A stretch of DNA of 64,000 nucleotides from positions 1 to 64,000 of the forward strand of contig NZ_JAIRBM010000004.1 in NCBI RefSeq assembly GCF_020089865.1, written 5' to 3'. Under the pieces are notes generated by a model that was given only the letters and a program-made list of their open reading frames with translations, ran no database searches and was not told where the DNA came from. This document shows, in pieces, positions 33,842-42,077 of this stretch; positions within the stretch are counted from its first letter, which is position 1; each line of letters opens with the position of its first letter. This DNA is from Microvirga puerhi (lineage in GTDB: Bacteria; Pseudomonadota; Alphaproteobacteria; Rhizobiales; Beijerinckiaceae). The position numbers and the translations under genes are program-made.

Positions 33842-36195
33842 GAACTCGCTCTCGTGTGCTGATTACCCCGTCTTCGTCGGGCGACGCTATGCTCTGCTCG
33901 CCTGTAGTCGCCCGCGCGGCCTACTGCGACCGGCTTGCTTTCAGCGAGAAGGCGCCGGATTTCGCCCAACATTGCCAGCTGCTTGTCATTGGCCTCCATC
34001 CTGCCCTCTAGACGCTTCAGGAGTTCGAGCGCCGCGTGCCGATCTTCGGGTGATGGCAGCAACTTCGGGAGTGCAGCCAGCGCCCTTTCAGGCTCGAAAT
34101 CGACAATGTAGGATTGCTCGCGAATGATCTTGCGGGCTGCATCCGCTGGCATATCGAGGAGGCCAACGTCCCTTCCAACCAACTCGCGCGCCCGTTTCAT
34201 GGCCGAGAGTCGACGTCGTCCCGTACCGGATTTCGTTAAGAGAAGCGCTGCGCGAACAATTGCGGCGGTGCGAGTTCCCTCCTCGATACGCGACAGCGCT
34301 TCTTTTATGGGAGCAAGGTCTCTCGTATCGATAGGGCCGATGGAAGAGCTTGCCGCCCGCTCCTCAGAAACGCCAACGCCGGGAACGGTGTAGGTTCTGA
34401 AGAATATGTTCTCGACCGACGCATCCCTCAGATCTCGGTAGAGATCCCACGATGCAGAGATGATGGCGGCCGCCGATCGCTCCAATGTCGTCATCAGGCC
34501 ATTATTGTCGCGTGGTGCGCGACCTGCCCTTGTCATGTCTGAGACTGTCTTGAGAGGCCACATGAACGGGTTGAGATCCGATAGCATCCAACGTTGCATG
34601 CGCTGAGGATGGAGAGTGCGGGCGATCTTCGCAGCGGCGGGCGTGACCATGGGCGCCAGTATCGGATGGACAAAGGCCTCGTAGGCAGCTGCAAGTGCAT
34701 CCGAAGTCGTTTCGACTTGCTCAAACGGCACTTCGTCCTTACGCCCATACTTCTGCAGGATCTGCAGATCTTCGACCCGCCTTTCGGTCAGCACAACGTC
34801 ATAACGGACGCTGCCATTCGCCCGTTGTTCCTCGATTTGCATGCCATAAAGGCCCGGCGGCAAATGCTCGATATATTCGATGAGATCGACGATCTGAGTG
34901 TGCTCACGCTTCGCGACCTGACCGGACACGAAGATGCCGAGATGACCGACACTCTTGTGCATCAGACCAACGATGACTTGGCCATTCGCCTTAAGTGCCT
35001 CGGTAGTTTGATAGAGATCCGAAACCCAGTTGAATGCCTGTTGAGGCGGCGTAATGTTATCTCCGAGAGACGCGAACAAGATGATCGGCGACTTGATGGC
35101 ACGCAGATCAAAAGCTCGCCCTTCGGACCATTCGGCCTCGCCAGCGGCCAGCTTGTTGCCAACGAACAGATTTTTCACGATCCATTCGATCTCCTGGCGG
35201 TCCATCAGGAAGAAGCCGCCCCACCAGCGCTCGAAATCGAGAAAGCGCTCCGGCTCAGTGTCGATCTTCGCAAAGAGATTGTAGTATTTATCGAAATACG
35301 TGTTGGCCGGGTTCAGATACTCGAAATTCTCGACCAAGTAGGCTCCGTCGAATTCGCCAGCCCCTAGGTCGCTGGCCAGGAGCGCTGGCCATACGCCGCC
35401 GAGAATCCCCCCCGCATAGCGCATCGGGTTTTCGCCATCGTTACCGGCCCAATAGGACATCGGAGCGCCATTGATCACGATGGGGCCTGGCAGGTCCGGA
35501 TCGAAGGCACCGAGAAGCATGGCGGCCCATCCACCCTGACAATTGCCGATAATGACGGGCTTGTTCGTCTTTGGATGTCGCTTCGTAACGATGCGAAGAA
35601 ACTCCGCTTCGGTGCGCGAGACATCGGCGAGGGTCTGCCCTGCAACCGGCTCCGGAAAAAAGATCACGAAATACACCGGATGCCCGGCCTTCAGCGCCAC
35701 TCCCACCTGCGAGTCCTGCTTGAACCCGCCGATCCCGGGGCCATGGCCGGCCCTCGGATCGATGATGACGAAGGGACGCTGCTCGGGATCCGTCCTTGTT
35801 CCGTCCGGCGGCGTGATACTGACCAGGGCATAGTTTACGGGCCGTGCGAAGGTTCGCGCGTCCGCCACCATCTCCCAGTCGAAGTCGAGCAGAGGTGGCT
35901 TTCCGGCCTTCTCGTGTTCGATCCAATTGTTTCCGCGCTGACGCAATGTATCCCAGAAAAGAATCGACCGCTGCGCATAATCGAGCCAGTAATCGGCAAC
36001 ATCCCGCCAGAGATCGACAGGAGCTGTCGCGGCTCCAGATGTTCGCCACCAAGGCTCGTTCGCGGATTTAACGCTGGCAATGTAGCGTTGAACGGCGTTC
36101 GAACACCGTTCCTGATAGACCTGTGCGACCTTCGCCTGTATGGCGGCGATCTCAGCTAACCGGCTTTTTGGGTCGCTTCGACTGTCGTCAGTCAT
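33838..36195 (-). CDS. DUF3141 alpha/beta-hydrolase-like protein (PHA-synthase-related)
   Basis: Encodes 785 aa from ATG 36195. The hydrolase part (about residues 110-430) contains the nucleophile elbow GNCQGGWAAML, with Cys as in PHA synthases (GxCxG). FVIIDPRAGHGPGIGGFKQD and GHPVYFVIFFPEPVAGQTLA come before it, and LMHKSVGHLGIFVSG carries the likely catalytic His. The long C-terminal part is mainly helical. The family is found beside phosphotransacetylase and acetate kinase in rhizobia; its reaction is not known. A thioester- or hydroxyacyl-handling role is an inference. Confidence 0.8.
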   Translation of the reverse strand: MTDDSRSDPKSRLAEIAAIQAKVAQVYQERCSNAVQRYIASVKSANEPWWRTSGAATAPVDLWRDVADYWLDYAQRSILFWDTLRQRGNNWIEHEKAGKPPLLDFDWEMVADARTFARPVNYALVSITPPDGTRTDPEQRPFVIIDPRAGHGPGIGGFKQDSQVGVALKAGHPVYFVIFFPEPVAGQTLADVSRTEAEFLRIVTKRHPKTNKPVIIGNCQGGWAAMLLGAFDPDLPGPIVINGAPMSYWAGNDGENPMRYAGGILGGVWPALLASDLGAGEFDGAYLVENFEYLNPANTYFDKYYNLFAKIDTEPERFLDFERWWGGFFLMDRQEIEWIVKNLFVGNKLAAGEAEWSEGRAFDLRAIKSPIILFASLGDNITPPQQAFNWVSDLYQTTEALKANGQVIVGLMHKSVGHLGIFVSGQVAKREHTQIVDLIEYIEHLPPGLYGMQIEEQRANGSVRYDVVLTERRVEDLQILQKYGRKDEVPFEQVETTSDALAAAYEAFVHPILAPMVTPAAAKIARTLHPQRMQRWMLSDLNPFMWPLKTVSDMTRAGRAPRDNNGLMTTLERSAAAIISASWDLYRDLRDASVENIFFRTYTVPGVGVSEERAASSSIGPIDTRDLAPIKEALSRIEEGTRTAAIVRAALLLTKSGTGRRRLSAMKRARELVGRDVGLLDMPADAARKIIREQSYIVDFEPERALAALPKLLPSPEDRHAALELLKRLEGRMEANDKQLAMLGEIRRLLAESKPVAVGRAGDYRRAEHSVARRRRGNQHTRASS

Positions 36196-36241
36196 ACGCT
36201 CTATCCCTTCCACGCCAATCATTCGTGCCGATAGCGCCGAA

Positions 36242-36751
36242 CTAGTGCCTGGCTTCTCCCCATTTGAGAAAGAAGCCCACATCACCTGGTAAGCCACCAG
36301 GCCATTCGATGATCATCGCGCTCAACTTGAAGCCCGCAGGCATAAGTTGATCGCGCCACAATTCGTAGGCCTGACGTGGACGTCCGGTGAGCGTTTCCGG
36401 CCAGCCAGGATCAGAGTTATTGATTGCGCGCCCCTTGTCCGTGCATAGGGCATTAGGGAACCTCATAACCATCAGTTCCGTTTCGCCGCGATCTGCGGCA
36501 GCCCGTAGTTTCGCCCGCAACGGCTGCAACACGTCCCGTAAACGCTCCGGAGTCAGATCGAGTGGTTCAGCCAGCCGCTTGATCAGATCCTTCTGAGCCT
36601 TTTCGGCGCGATCCATGCCCTCAACAGACTTGACGGCTTTCGCCATCTGCATTTCCGTCATGTAGGATCGAAGGTCCGCTGCCGACATGAATGTTTCGTC
36701 ACCGAGTTCCTGCCCCGTTTGCCCGTCCGGCGTCGTGTTCAACGTCTGCAT
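36242..36751 (-). CDS. Protein of unknown function in the pta-ack operon
   Basis: Encodes 169 aa from ATG 36751, with GAGAAGGA upstream. It has no signal or membrane segment. An N-terminal helical region (SYMTEMQMAKAVKSVEGMDRAE) is followed by a basic helix (LRAKLRAAADRGETEL) and a globular end with LMVMRFPNALCTDKGRAINN and WPGGLPGDVGFFLKWGEAR. I recognise no family. It lies 17 bp after the ackA stop and 46 bp before the DUF3141 gene, so it is probably part of the same transcript. Confidence 0.72.
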   Translation of the reverse strand: MQTLNTTPDGQTGQELGDETFMSAADLRSYMTEMQMAKAVKSVEGMDRAEKAQKDLIKRLAEPLDLTPERLRDVLQPLRAKLRAAADRGETELMVMRFPNALCTDKGRAINNSDPGWPETLTGRPRQAYELWRDQLMPAGFKLSAMIIEWPGGLPGDVGFFLKWGEARH

Positions 36752-36768
36752 GACATCCTTCTCCCTAT

Positions 36769-37977
36769 TCAAGACGCTAGCTTGTCCTGCGCAGCGCCAA
36801 GCACGCTCCACGTCTGCCGCGCGATAACCAGTTCCTCATTCGTCGGAATGACCCACGCAGTTGGTCCCGATCCACTCGAAATGCGTGGACCGCCCGAGGC
36901 ATTGGCAGCTTCGTCGAGAGCGAGGCCTGCCCACCCGAGCGCTGCGATCACCTCCGCTCTCGTCGCAGCGTCATTCTCGCCAATACCTGCCGTAAAGACG
37001 AGACCGTCAATTCCGCCCAACGCGGCGACGAGGGAGCCGATCTCTCGTGTGATGCGATAGACAAATAGATCGATGGCATTCCTTGCATCGGCATTCGCTG
37101 CGGCGTTCGCTCTTAAGGTTCGCATGTCGTTCGACAGACCGGAGACACCGAGGAGACCGGATTTTGTGTAGAGCAGGCGCTCGGCATTCTCCAGGCTGAG
37201 CTTCATCTCGCGCAGCATATAAAAGACCACCCCAGCATCGAGAGCGCCGCAGCGTGTTCCCATAGGAAGTCCATCGAGAGCAGAAAATCCCATGGTGGTT
37301 GCGACGCTCACCCCGCCTTTGAGGGCGCATAGACTCGCACCATTGCCGAGATGAGCCGCGATCACCCGCCCTTCGGCAAGGCCGTGATCATAGTCTTTCA
37401 GTACCGACGCAATATAGTCATATGAGAGGCCATGAAAGCCATAGCGTCGCACGCCGCGCTCACGCATTTCGCGAGGAAGTGCAAACATCGTCACGAGCGA
37501 AGATTGGTCCTGATGGAAGCCGGTATCGAAGCACGCGACTTGTGGCATTCCGGGAAGGCGTCGACGAACGATCTTGATCGGCTCCAGGTTATGGGGCTGA
37601 TGCAGCGGTGCCAGGGGGATCAGCGTTTCGAGTGTCTGAAGGATTGTTTCGTCGACAAGAACCGGGCCTGAAAAGGTCTCCCCGCCGTGAACGACCCGGT
37701 GTCCAATCGCGATGAGTTTCCGTTCCTCGCGATACTGGCTCAACCACGACACGAGATGCATCAATGCTTCCTCGTGTCCCACACCGTCCTCGGCGCTCCA
37801 CGTTGTCTCGTCCAGTTTCGCTCCTGAAGGATCCCGCACGAGAAAGTGAGATGCGCCTCCCAACCCCTCGTAGAGCCCTTTCCAGACCAACCGGGCCTCC
37901 GCACCGTCAGGTTGTTCAAACACCTGAAACTTGAGGCTCGATGACCCGGCGTTGACAACTATGAAGGTGGGAATCAC
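36769..37977 (-). CDS. ackA: Acetate kinase
   Basis: Encodes 402 aa, the usual length. Features: NAGSSSLKF (phosphate motif 1), GHRVVHGG, CFDTGFHQ, RYGFHGLSYDY, HLGNGASLCA and GIGENDAATRAEV. It interconverts acetyl-phosphate plus ADP and acetate plus ATP. It lies 3 bp after the phosphotransacetylase gene, completing the Pta-Ack pathway of acetate overflow or acyl-phosphate energy generation. Confidence 0.92.
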   Translation of the reverse strand: MIPTFIVVNAGSSSLKFQVFEQPDGAEARLVWKGLYEGLGGASHFLVRDPSGAKLDETTWSAEDGVGHEEALMHLVSWLSQYREERKLIAIGHRVVHGGETFSGPVLVDETILQTLETLIPLAPLHQPHNLEPIKIVRRRLPGMPQVACFDTGFHQDQSSLVTMFALPREMRERGVRRYGFHGLSYDYIASVLKDYDHGLAEGRVIAAHLGNGASLCALKGGVSVATTMGFSALDGLPMGTRCGALDAGVVFYMLREMKLSLENAERLLYTKSGLLGVSGLSNDMRTLRANAAANADARNAIDLFVYRITREIGSLVAALGGIDGLVFTAGIGENDAATRAEVIAALGWAGLALDEAANASGGPRISSGSGPTAWVIPTNEELVIARQTWSVLGAAQDKLAS

Positions 37978-37980
37978 GTC

Positions 37981-38952
37981 TCAGACCTCTGGCATAGCGA
38001 GCTTGCCGCGCTGCGTGTTGGCAAAAAGGGATGCGACAGCACATGACGCCAATCGCGTAATCGTCGAGTCCGCGCGGCTCGTAAGGATGATCGGCACGCG
38101 GGCGCCAAGCACGATGCCTGCGGCATCCGCATCTGCGAGAAAGGTCAGGCTCTTGGCAAGCATGTTGCCCGCTTCGAGGTCAGGGACGACGAGGACCGTT
38201 GCCTGCCCGGCGACCGGAGACTGGATATTCTTGATCTTGGCAGCTCCGAGATCGATTGCATTGTCGAGTGCAAGAGGCCCGTCGAGGATCCCGCCCGTGA
38301 TCTGCCCCCGGTCGGCCATTTTACACAGTGCTGCGGCCTCGATCGTTGACGGAACTTTCGGATTTACCGTCTCCATCGCAGACAGAATCGCGACGCGCAC
38401 AGGATCGACCTGCAACGCTCGGGCGAGGTCGATCGCATTTTGCACGATATGAACTTTGTCTTCCAACGTCGGTGCGATGTTGATCGCCGCATCGGTGATG
38501 ACGAGCGGCCTGTCATGGCCGGGGACGTCCATGATGAAGCAGTGGCTGATCCGTCGTGCTGTTCGTAAACCGGCGTCGCGGCGAACAACCGCGCCCATGA
38601 GCTCGTCGGTATGCAGGCTTCCCTTCATCAAGGCCTCGGCCTGGCCTGACCTCACGAGGTCGACAGCGGCCGCTGCGGATGCATGGCTGTGGGCAGCATC
38701 GACGATCCGTATGTCTGAGAGATCTCTGCCAAGTGTCTCAGCGACCGACTTGATCCGGGCCTGCGGGCCAACCAAAATCGGTTCGATCAAGCCCAGATCA
38801 ACCGCTTCGAACACAGCCCCCAGAGATGCCGTGTCACAGGGGTGCGCAACGGAAACCTTCAGTTTCTGAAGAGCCTGGGCCGCTGCAACAAGCCGGTCAT
38901 ATTTATCGTGTGGTCGCGAGCCGGGCTGAGACGTCGCCATTGCAACTGTCAT
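37981..38952 (-). CDS. Phosphate acetyl/butyryltransferase
   Basis: Encodes 323 aa from ATG 38952, with GGAGA upstream. It is the short PTA_PTB form without the N-terminal domains of long Pta proteins. Motifs: AEALMKGSLHTDELMGAV near residue 100, ITDAAINIAPTLEDKVHI, GILDGPLALDNAIDL and PDLEAGNMLAKSLTF. It converts acetyl-CoA (or another short acyl-CoA) and phosphate to acyl-phosphate and CoA. First gene of the long minus-strand series; a paired 21-bp repeat element lies about 150 bp upstream. Confidence 0.88.
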   Translation of the reverse strand: MTVAMATSQPGSRPHDKYDRLVAAAQALQKLKVSVAHPCDTASLGAVFEAVDLGLIEPILVGPQARIKSVAETLGRDLSDIRIVDAAHSHASAAAAVDLVRSGQAEALMKGSLHTDELMGAVVRRDAGLRTARRISHCFIMDVPGHDRPLVITDAAINIAPTLEDKVHIVQNAIDLARALQVDPVRVAILSAMETVNPKVPSTIEAAALCKMADRGQITGGILDGPLALDNAIDLGAAKIKNIQSPVAGQATVLVVPDLEAGNMLAKSLTFLADADAAGIVLGARVPIILTSRADSTITRLASCAVASLFANTQRGKLAMPEV

Positions 38953-39103
38953 GATCGTCTCCAGGTTTCGCTGTCGGCGAGTTTCCGCGATGGACTCCTG
39001 ATGAGCCACCAGCTTCACCGCATGAAACGAAATGCGGGCCGAGACCCACGCTCACGATTTCCCAACTTGTTTCAAAAAGGTACCTCCCGTCACAGACACG
39101 CTG

Positions 39104-39138
39104 CTTGACCGGTTGAGCCATCCGCTTGACAATTTGGG
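39104..39138 (-). promoter_or_regulatory. Paired 21-bp repeat site A, upstream of the pta-ack operon
   Basis: On the plus strand CTTGACCGGTTGAG (39104-39117) and CTTGACAATTTGGG (39125-39138) start exactly 21 bp apart. In the orientation of pta each ends in GTCAAG. The pair is shared with sites B and C, and the spacing of two helical turns suits an AraC-type protein bound on one face of DNA. Confidence 0.6.
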
Positions 39139-39193
39139 ACCGACGGCGGCGGACAGCCGAGCATCCAGTTTGCGCGGGAAAATAGCCAAGAAG

Positions 39194-39613
39194 TCATGAC
39201 CCCTGGTGGAGATCGCTCGGTCTTCGAACGCGTCGCTGTTTCCGAGGACCGCGGCGCCTGACGCGCCATGCCGACGGCGTCTGTCCGGACCAGCGCCGGA
39301 AGGCGCGGCAGAATGCACTCGGCTCAGAATAGTTCAAGGCCGCGGCGACTTGGCCCAATGCCATATCCGTATTGGCAAGCAGATCGCGTGCGATCTCGAA
39401 GCGTATCTCGTCCGCGATCTTGCGAAAGGCGCCTCCCTCAATATGCAGGTGTCGGTGCAACGTCCGCCGATTCATCGAGAAAAGGCGGGCGATACCGGTA
39501 GCGGAACAAGTGTCCCTGAGCAGCTCCGTTCGAAGTACCCGACGCAAATCTTCCGTAAGCGGGCCCGGCTCATGACTCGGCGGTGGCTCGTCAGCCTGGC
39601 GGGTGGACGGCAT
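39194..39613 (-). CDS. Stand-alone AraC-type DNA-binding domain protein
   Basis: Encodes 139 aa from ATG 39613 (GTG 39619 also possible), with GGGAG upstream. Only the two helix-turn-helix motifs are present (TGIARLFSMNRRTLHRHL, then GQVAAALNYSEPSAFCRAFR and RWSGQTPSAWR). It is closely similar to the end of the full-length AraC protein encoded next to it, but lacks that protein's 250-residue sensor domain. The good ribosome-binding site and the repeat site B upstream suggest a working short regulator, not just debris, though a truncated paralogue cannot be excluded. Confidence 0.72.
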   Translation of the reverse strand: MPSTRQADEPPPSHEPGPLTEDLRRVLRTELLRDTCSATGIARLFSMNRRTLHRHLHIEGGAFRKIADEIRFEIARDLLANTDMALGQVAAALNYSEPSAFCRAFRRWSGQTPSAWRVRRRGPRKQRRVRRPSDLHQGS

Positions 39614-39691
39614 CTCCACTGCTCCCTCCCCTTCTGTGCAGCCCAGACACTTGCTGGACCGACGCTATAGTAGCTCCCGCCCACCATGCCG

Positions 39692-39725
39692 CTTGACCAC
39701 TTGAGACTTTCTCTTGACAGTTGAG
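39692..39725 (-). promoter_or_regulatory. Paired 21-bp repeat site B, upstream of the short araC gene
   Basis: CTTGACCACTTGAG (39692-39705) and CTTGACAGTTGAG (39713-39725) on the plus strand, 21 bp apart, same orientation relative to the gene as site A. A -10-like TACTATAG lies between this site and the start codon at 39613, placing the site near the -35. Confidence 0.62.
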
Positions 39726-39793
39726 AGCCAAAGCCGACCTGCATTTGCGGGCCAGCATCATCTTTCATCCCATCCGACAGGCGGAAGGGGGAG

Positions 39794-40912
39794 CTACGAC
39801 ATGCTATCTGATGCGCCCCTCTCGGTTCGCCAAGCAGTCGGAGTTTGACCTGACCAACGCCGAAATGCACGGGTGAATGCACTAGCCTCCGAGTATCCCA
39901 GGGCTGCCGCGATCTGACTGAGCGACACTTCCGTATCTTCCAGCAACTGGCGGGCGATCTCGAAGCGGACTTCATTTGCGATGGTTCTGTATCCGAGCCC
40001 GCTGCCTTTCAGGCGTCGACTCAACGTACGACGATGCATCGCCAAAAGGTCGGCAATGTCGTTCGCCGAACAACGATTGTTCGTCAGGCGCATTCGCAAT
40101 AGCCGCCGGATATCGTCTGGAAATTCGGATCCCGGTTCGCTTCTCATTCGCTTGATCCGCTCCTCCAGCATGGTTCGCAGAAGAGGATCAGCACCGGCGA
40201 TGCGTCGCTTCAGGTCGCATGCAGGAAAAACAATAGCGGCAACCTCCTGATTGAACCTGACAGGGGTCCGGAAATGGCGTCGATACGGCTGAAGATCCGC
40301 AGGAGCTGCTCGGGGAAGGAGGACTTCAGACGGATTCCATTCGGATCCGATCAGGGTGCGGAGAGCATTGATGACAACGGCAAGGGCGCCATCAGAGATT
40401 TGCTCAACACTTTCGACGTCGCGTTGATAAACCGAATAGCTGAACAGTGCGATGTCGTCACAAACTGTCAAGGACGAAACCGCACCGCGATTCTGAATGC
40501 TCAAGCTGGAAACGAGGCTGTGCAAAGCCTCCCCCACCGTCTCGGAGTGCTGCATCAGCCGCCCCATCATACCCAGTGAAAGGATTGTTGCGCGACGGCC
40601 GACCAGCAGTCCGAAATGCGGGCAATTCGATCGCGCGACACTCAAGGAGAGGAGGCGCCCTAGGGCTGCATGAGGGATCAGATTGTCACCATCATCGAAG
40701 AGGCCCGGGTCAATTCCGGCCTCCTTGATGAGTGCACCTGGATCGATACCAAACTCTTCAAGAGTTGGCGCGACCTCCTTCGCCACACCAAGATGTATGG
40801 ATCCGGAAGGCAACATACGATCAGGTCCGGCAAAGATGCCGGGCGATATCGATACGTTGGATCTGCGACCGAACTTTCCGAAGGGCGTAACGACGCTACT
40901 GACTGTCGTCAT
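39794..40912 (-). CDS. AraC-family regulator with N-terminal sensor domain (OruR/FeaR-like arrangement)
   Basis: Encodes 372 aa from ATG 40912. The N-terminal part (about residues 30-250) fits the arabinose-binding-like domain of the OruR/ArgR type (PTLEEFGIDPGALIKEAGID, FGLLVGRRATILSLGMMGRL). The C-terminal part has the two helix-turn-helix motifs (ANDIADLLAMHRRTLSRRL, LSQIAAALGYSEASAFTRAF, RRWSGQTPTAWR). It probably recognises the same DNA element as its short neighbour. Effector unknown. Confidence 0.88.
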   Translation of the reverse strand: MTTVSSVVTPFGKFGRRSNVSISPGIFAGPDRMLPSGSIHLGVAKEVAPTLEEFGIDPGALIKEAGIDPGLFDDGDNLIPHAALGRLLSLSVARSNCPHFGLLVGRRATILSLGMMGRLMQHSETVGEALHSLVSSLSIQNRGAVSSLTVCDDIALFSYSVYQRDVESVEQISDGALAVVINALRTLIGSEWNPSEVLLPRAAPADLQPYRRHFRTPVRFNQEVAAIVFPACDLKRRIAGADPLLRTMLEERIKRMRSEPGSEFPDDIRRLLRMRLTNNRCSANDIADLLAMHRRTLSRRLKGSGLGYRTIANEVRFEIARQLLEDTEVSLSQIAAALGYSEASAFTRAFRRWSGQTPTAWRTERGASDSMS

Positions 40913-41060
40913 GGCTGCCTCGCAGAACTCTTGAAGGATCGCGAAACTGCACAATCGGTCAATTCAAGAACAATATCCTTGATCTCGACCAACCTAACCT
41001 AAGTTATCTCACAACCACGACCGTTTCAATGGAACTACCCACATTTGCACGTTCCGTTGT

Positions 41061-41095
41061 CTTATCGGGTTAAGTTCGTGTCCCAAATCGTCAAG
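41061..41095 (+). promoter_or_regulatory. Paired 21-bp repeat site C, upstream of the BASS-type gene
   Basis: CTTATCGGGTTAAG (41061-41074) and CCCAAATCGTCAAG (41082-41095) start 21 bp apart. The second matches 13 of 14 bases of one site A unit read in the direction of its gene (CCCAAATTGTCAAG). Orientation relative to the downstream gene is as in A and B. A further GTCAAG occurs at 41131. Confidence 0.55.
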
Positions 41096-41156
41096 TTTGA
41101 TGGGTCGGATCGCGTGATGATTGGTTAGGCGTCAAGCTGGTCGAAGCAGAGCCGGA

Positions 41157-42025
41157 ATGAGCACGGGACAGATCATCAGTCTGCTGATTACGGTCACGCT
41201 GATCGAGATGATGTTCGCCATAGGGCTCAACGTACGCTTAGACGAGATCGTCCCTGTGACGAGCGATAGGCGGCTCCTCTTGCGTGCCAGCCTTGCGAAT
41301 GACGTGGCTGTCCCTGTAGTTGCGGTTTTACTCGTGTTTCTGGCAAGCCCGGAGCCTATGGCGGCCGCCGGGTTCCTAATCCTCGCCGTCTGTTCAGGCG
41401 CCCCCTACGGTCCGCCGCTAACCGCCGTTGCACGAGGCACGAACGCGATATCGGTGGGACTGATGGTATCTCTCGCCGTCTCTTCGGTGGTCGTTGCGCC
41501 GCTCCTCCTGTACCTGCTCTTACCTCTGACAACCGGCGCCGCGAACCTGCATGTCAATCCGCTAGGGGTGCTTTGGATCATCCTCGCCACGCAACTCATT
41601 CCCTTAGGGTGTGGTTTGGCCCTCGCGCACTCGAAGCCTCGGCTGGCAGCACATTTGCTCGGTCCATCAGTCGCCATCAGCAAGATCTTAAATGCTATAA
41701 CATTTGCCATAATTCTGGGTGCTCAGTTCCGGTTGTTCATCGATGTAAGGCCGATTGGGATCTTGGGCATGCTGGTCCTTCTGATCGTAAGCCTGGGAGT
41801 AGGATGGCTTGCCGGCCGGGATGGCGAGGAAGACCGCAGGGCCGTGGCCCTCACGACCTCAACTCGCAACGTTGGCGTCGGCGTCGCGATTGCCGCGAAT
41901 ACCTTTCCTGAAACCACTGCTATCGCAGCCGTCCTGTCCTGGTCTACGGGCTCGTTCAGCTCGTTGGGGCATTTCTAGTAGCACTCTGGTGGCGCCGCTC
42001 ACCGACGCTGGCTCAGGTGCGATAA
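41157..42025 (+). pseudogene. BASS/SBF-type transporter interrupted by a 5-bp duplication
   Basis: From ATG 41157 the frame encodes a protein with about eight hydrophobic segments resembling the bile acid:sodium symporter family (LITVTLIEMMFAIGLNVRLD, VCSGAPYGPPLTAVARGTN, TSTRNVGVGVAIAANTFPET). At 41932-41941 TCCTG occurs twice in tandem; the frame then ends at TAG 41976. Removing one copy gives AVLVYGLVQLVGAFLVALWW and on to TAA 42023-42025, a normal last membrane helix. So the gene is probably frameshifted, or the base count is an error. A truncated product would lack the last helix. Cargo unknown. Confidence 0.75.
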
Positions 42026-42077
42026 CGGACAGGTTGATCTGTTCGTCGTTAAACATCGGATTGGAAGGAGCGCGAAT

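Noticed and set aside
41061..41136. A third GTCAAG at 41131 as part of the 21-bp series
   Set aside because: It lies 41 bp, not 42, from the previous one, and the other half of the unit is not conserved.
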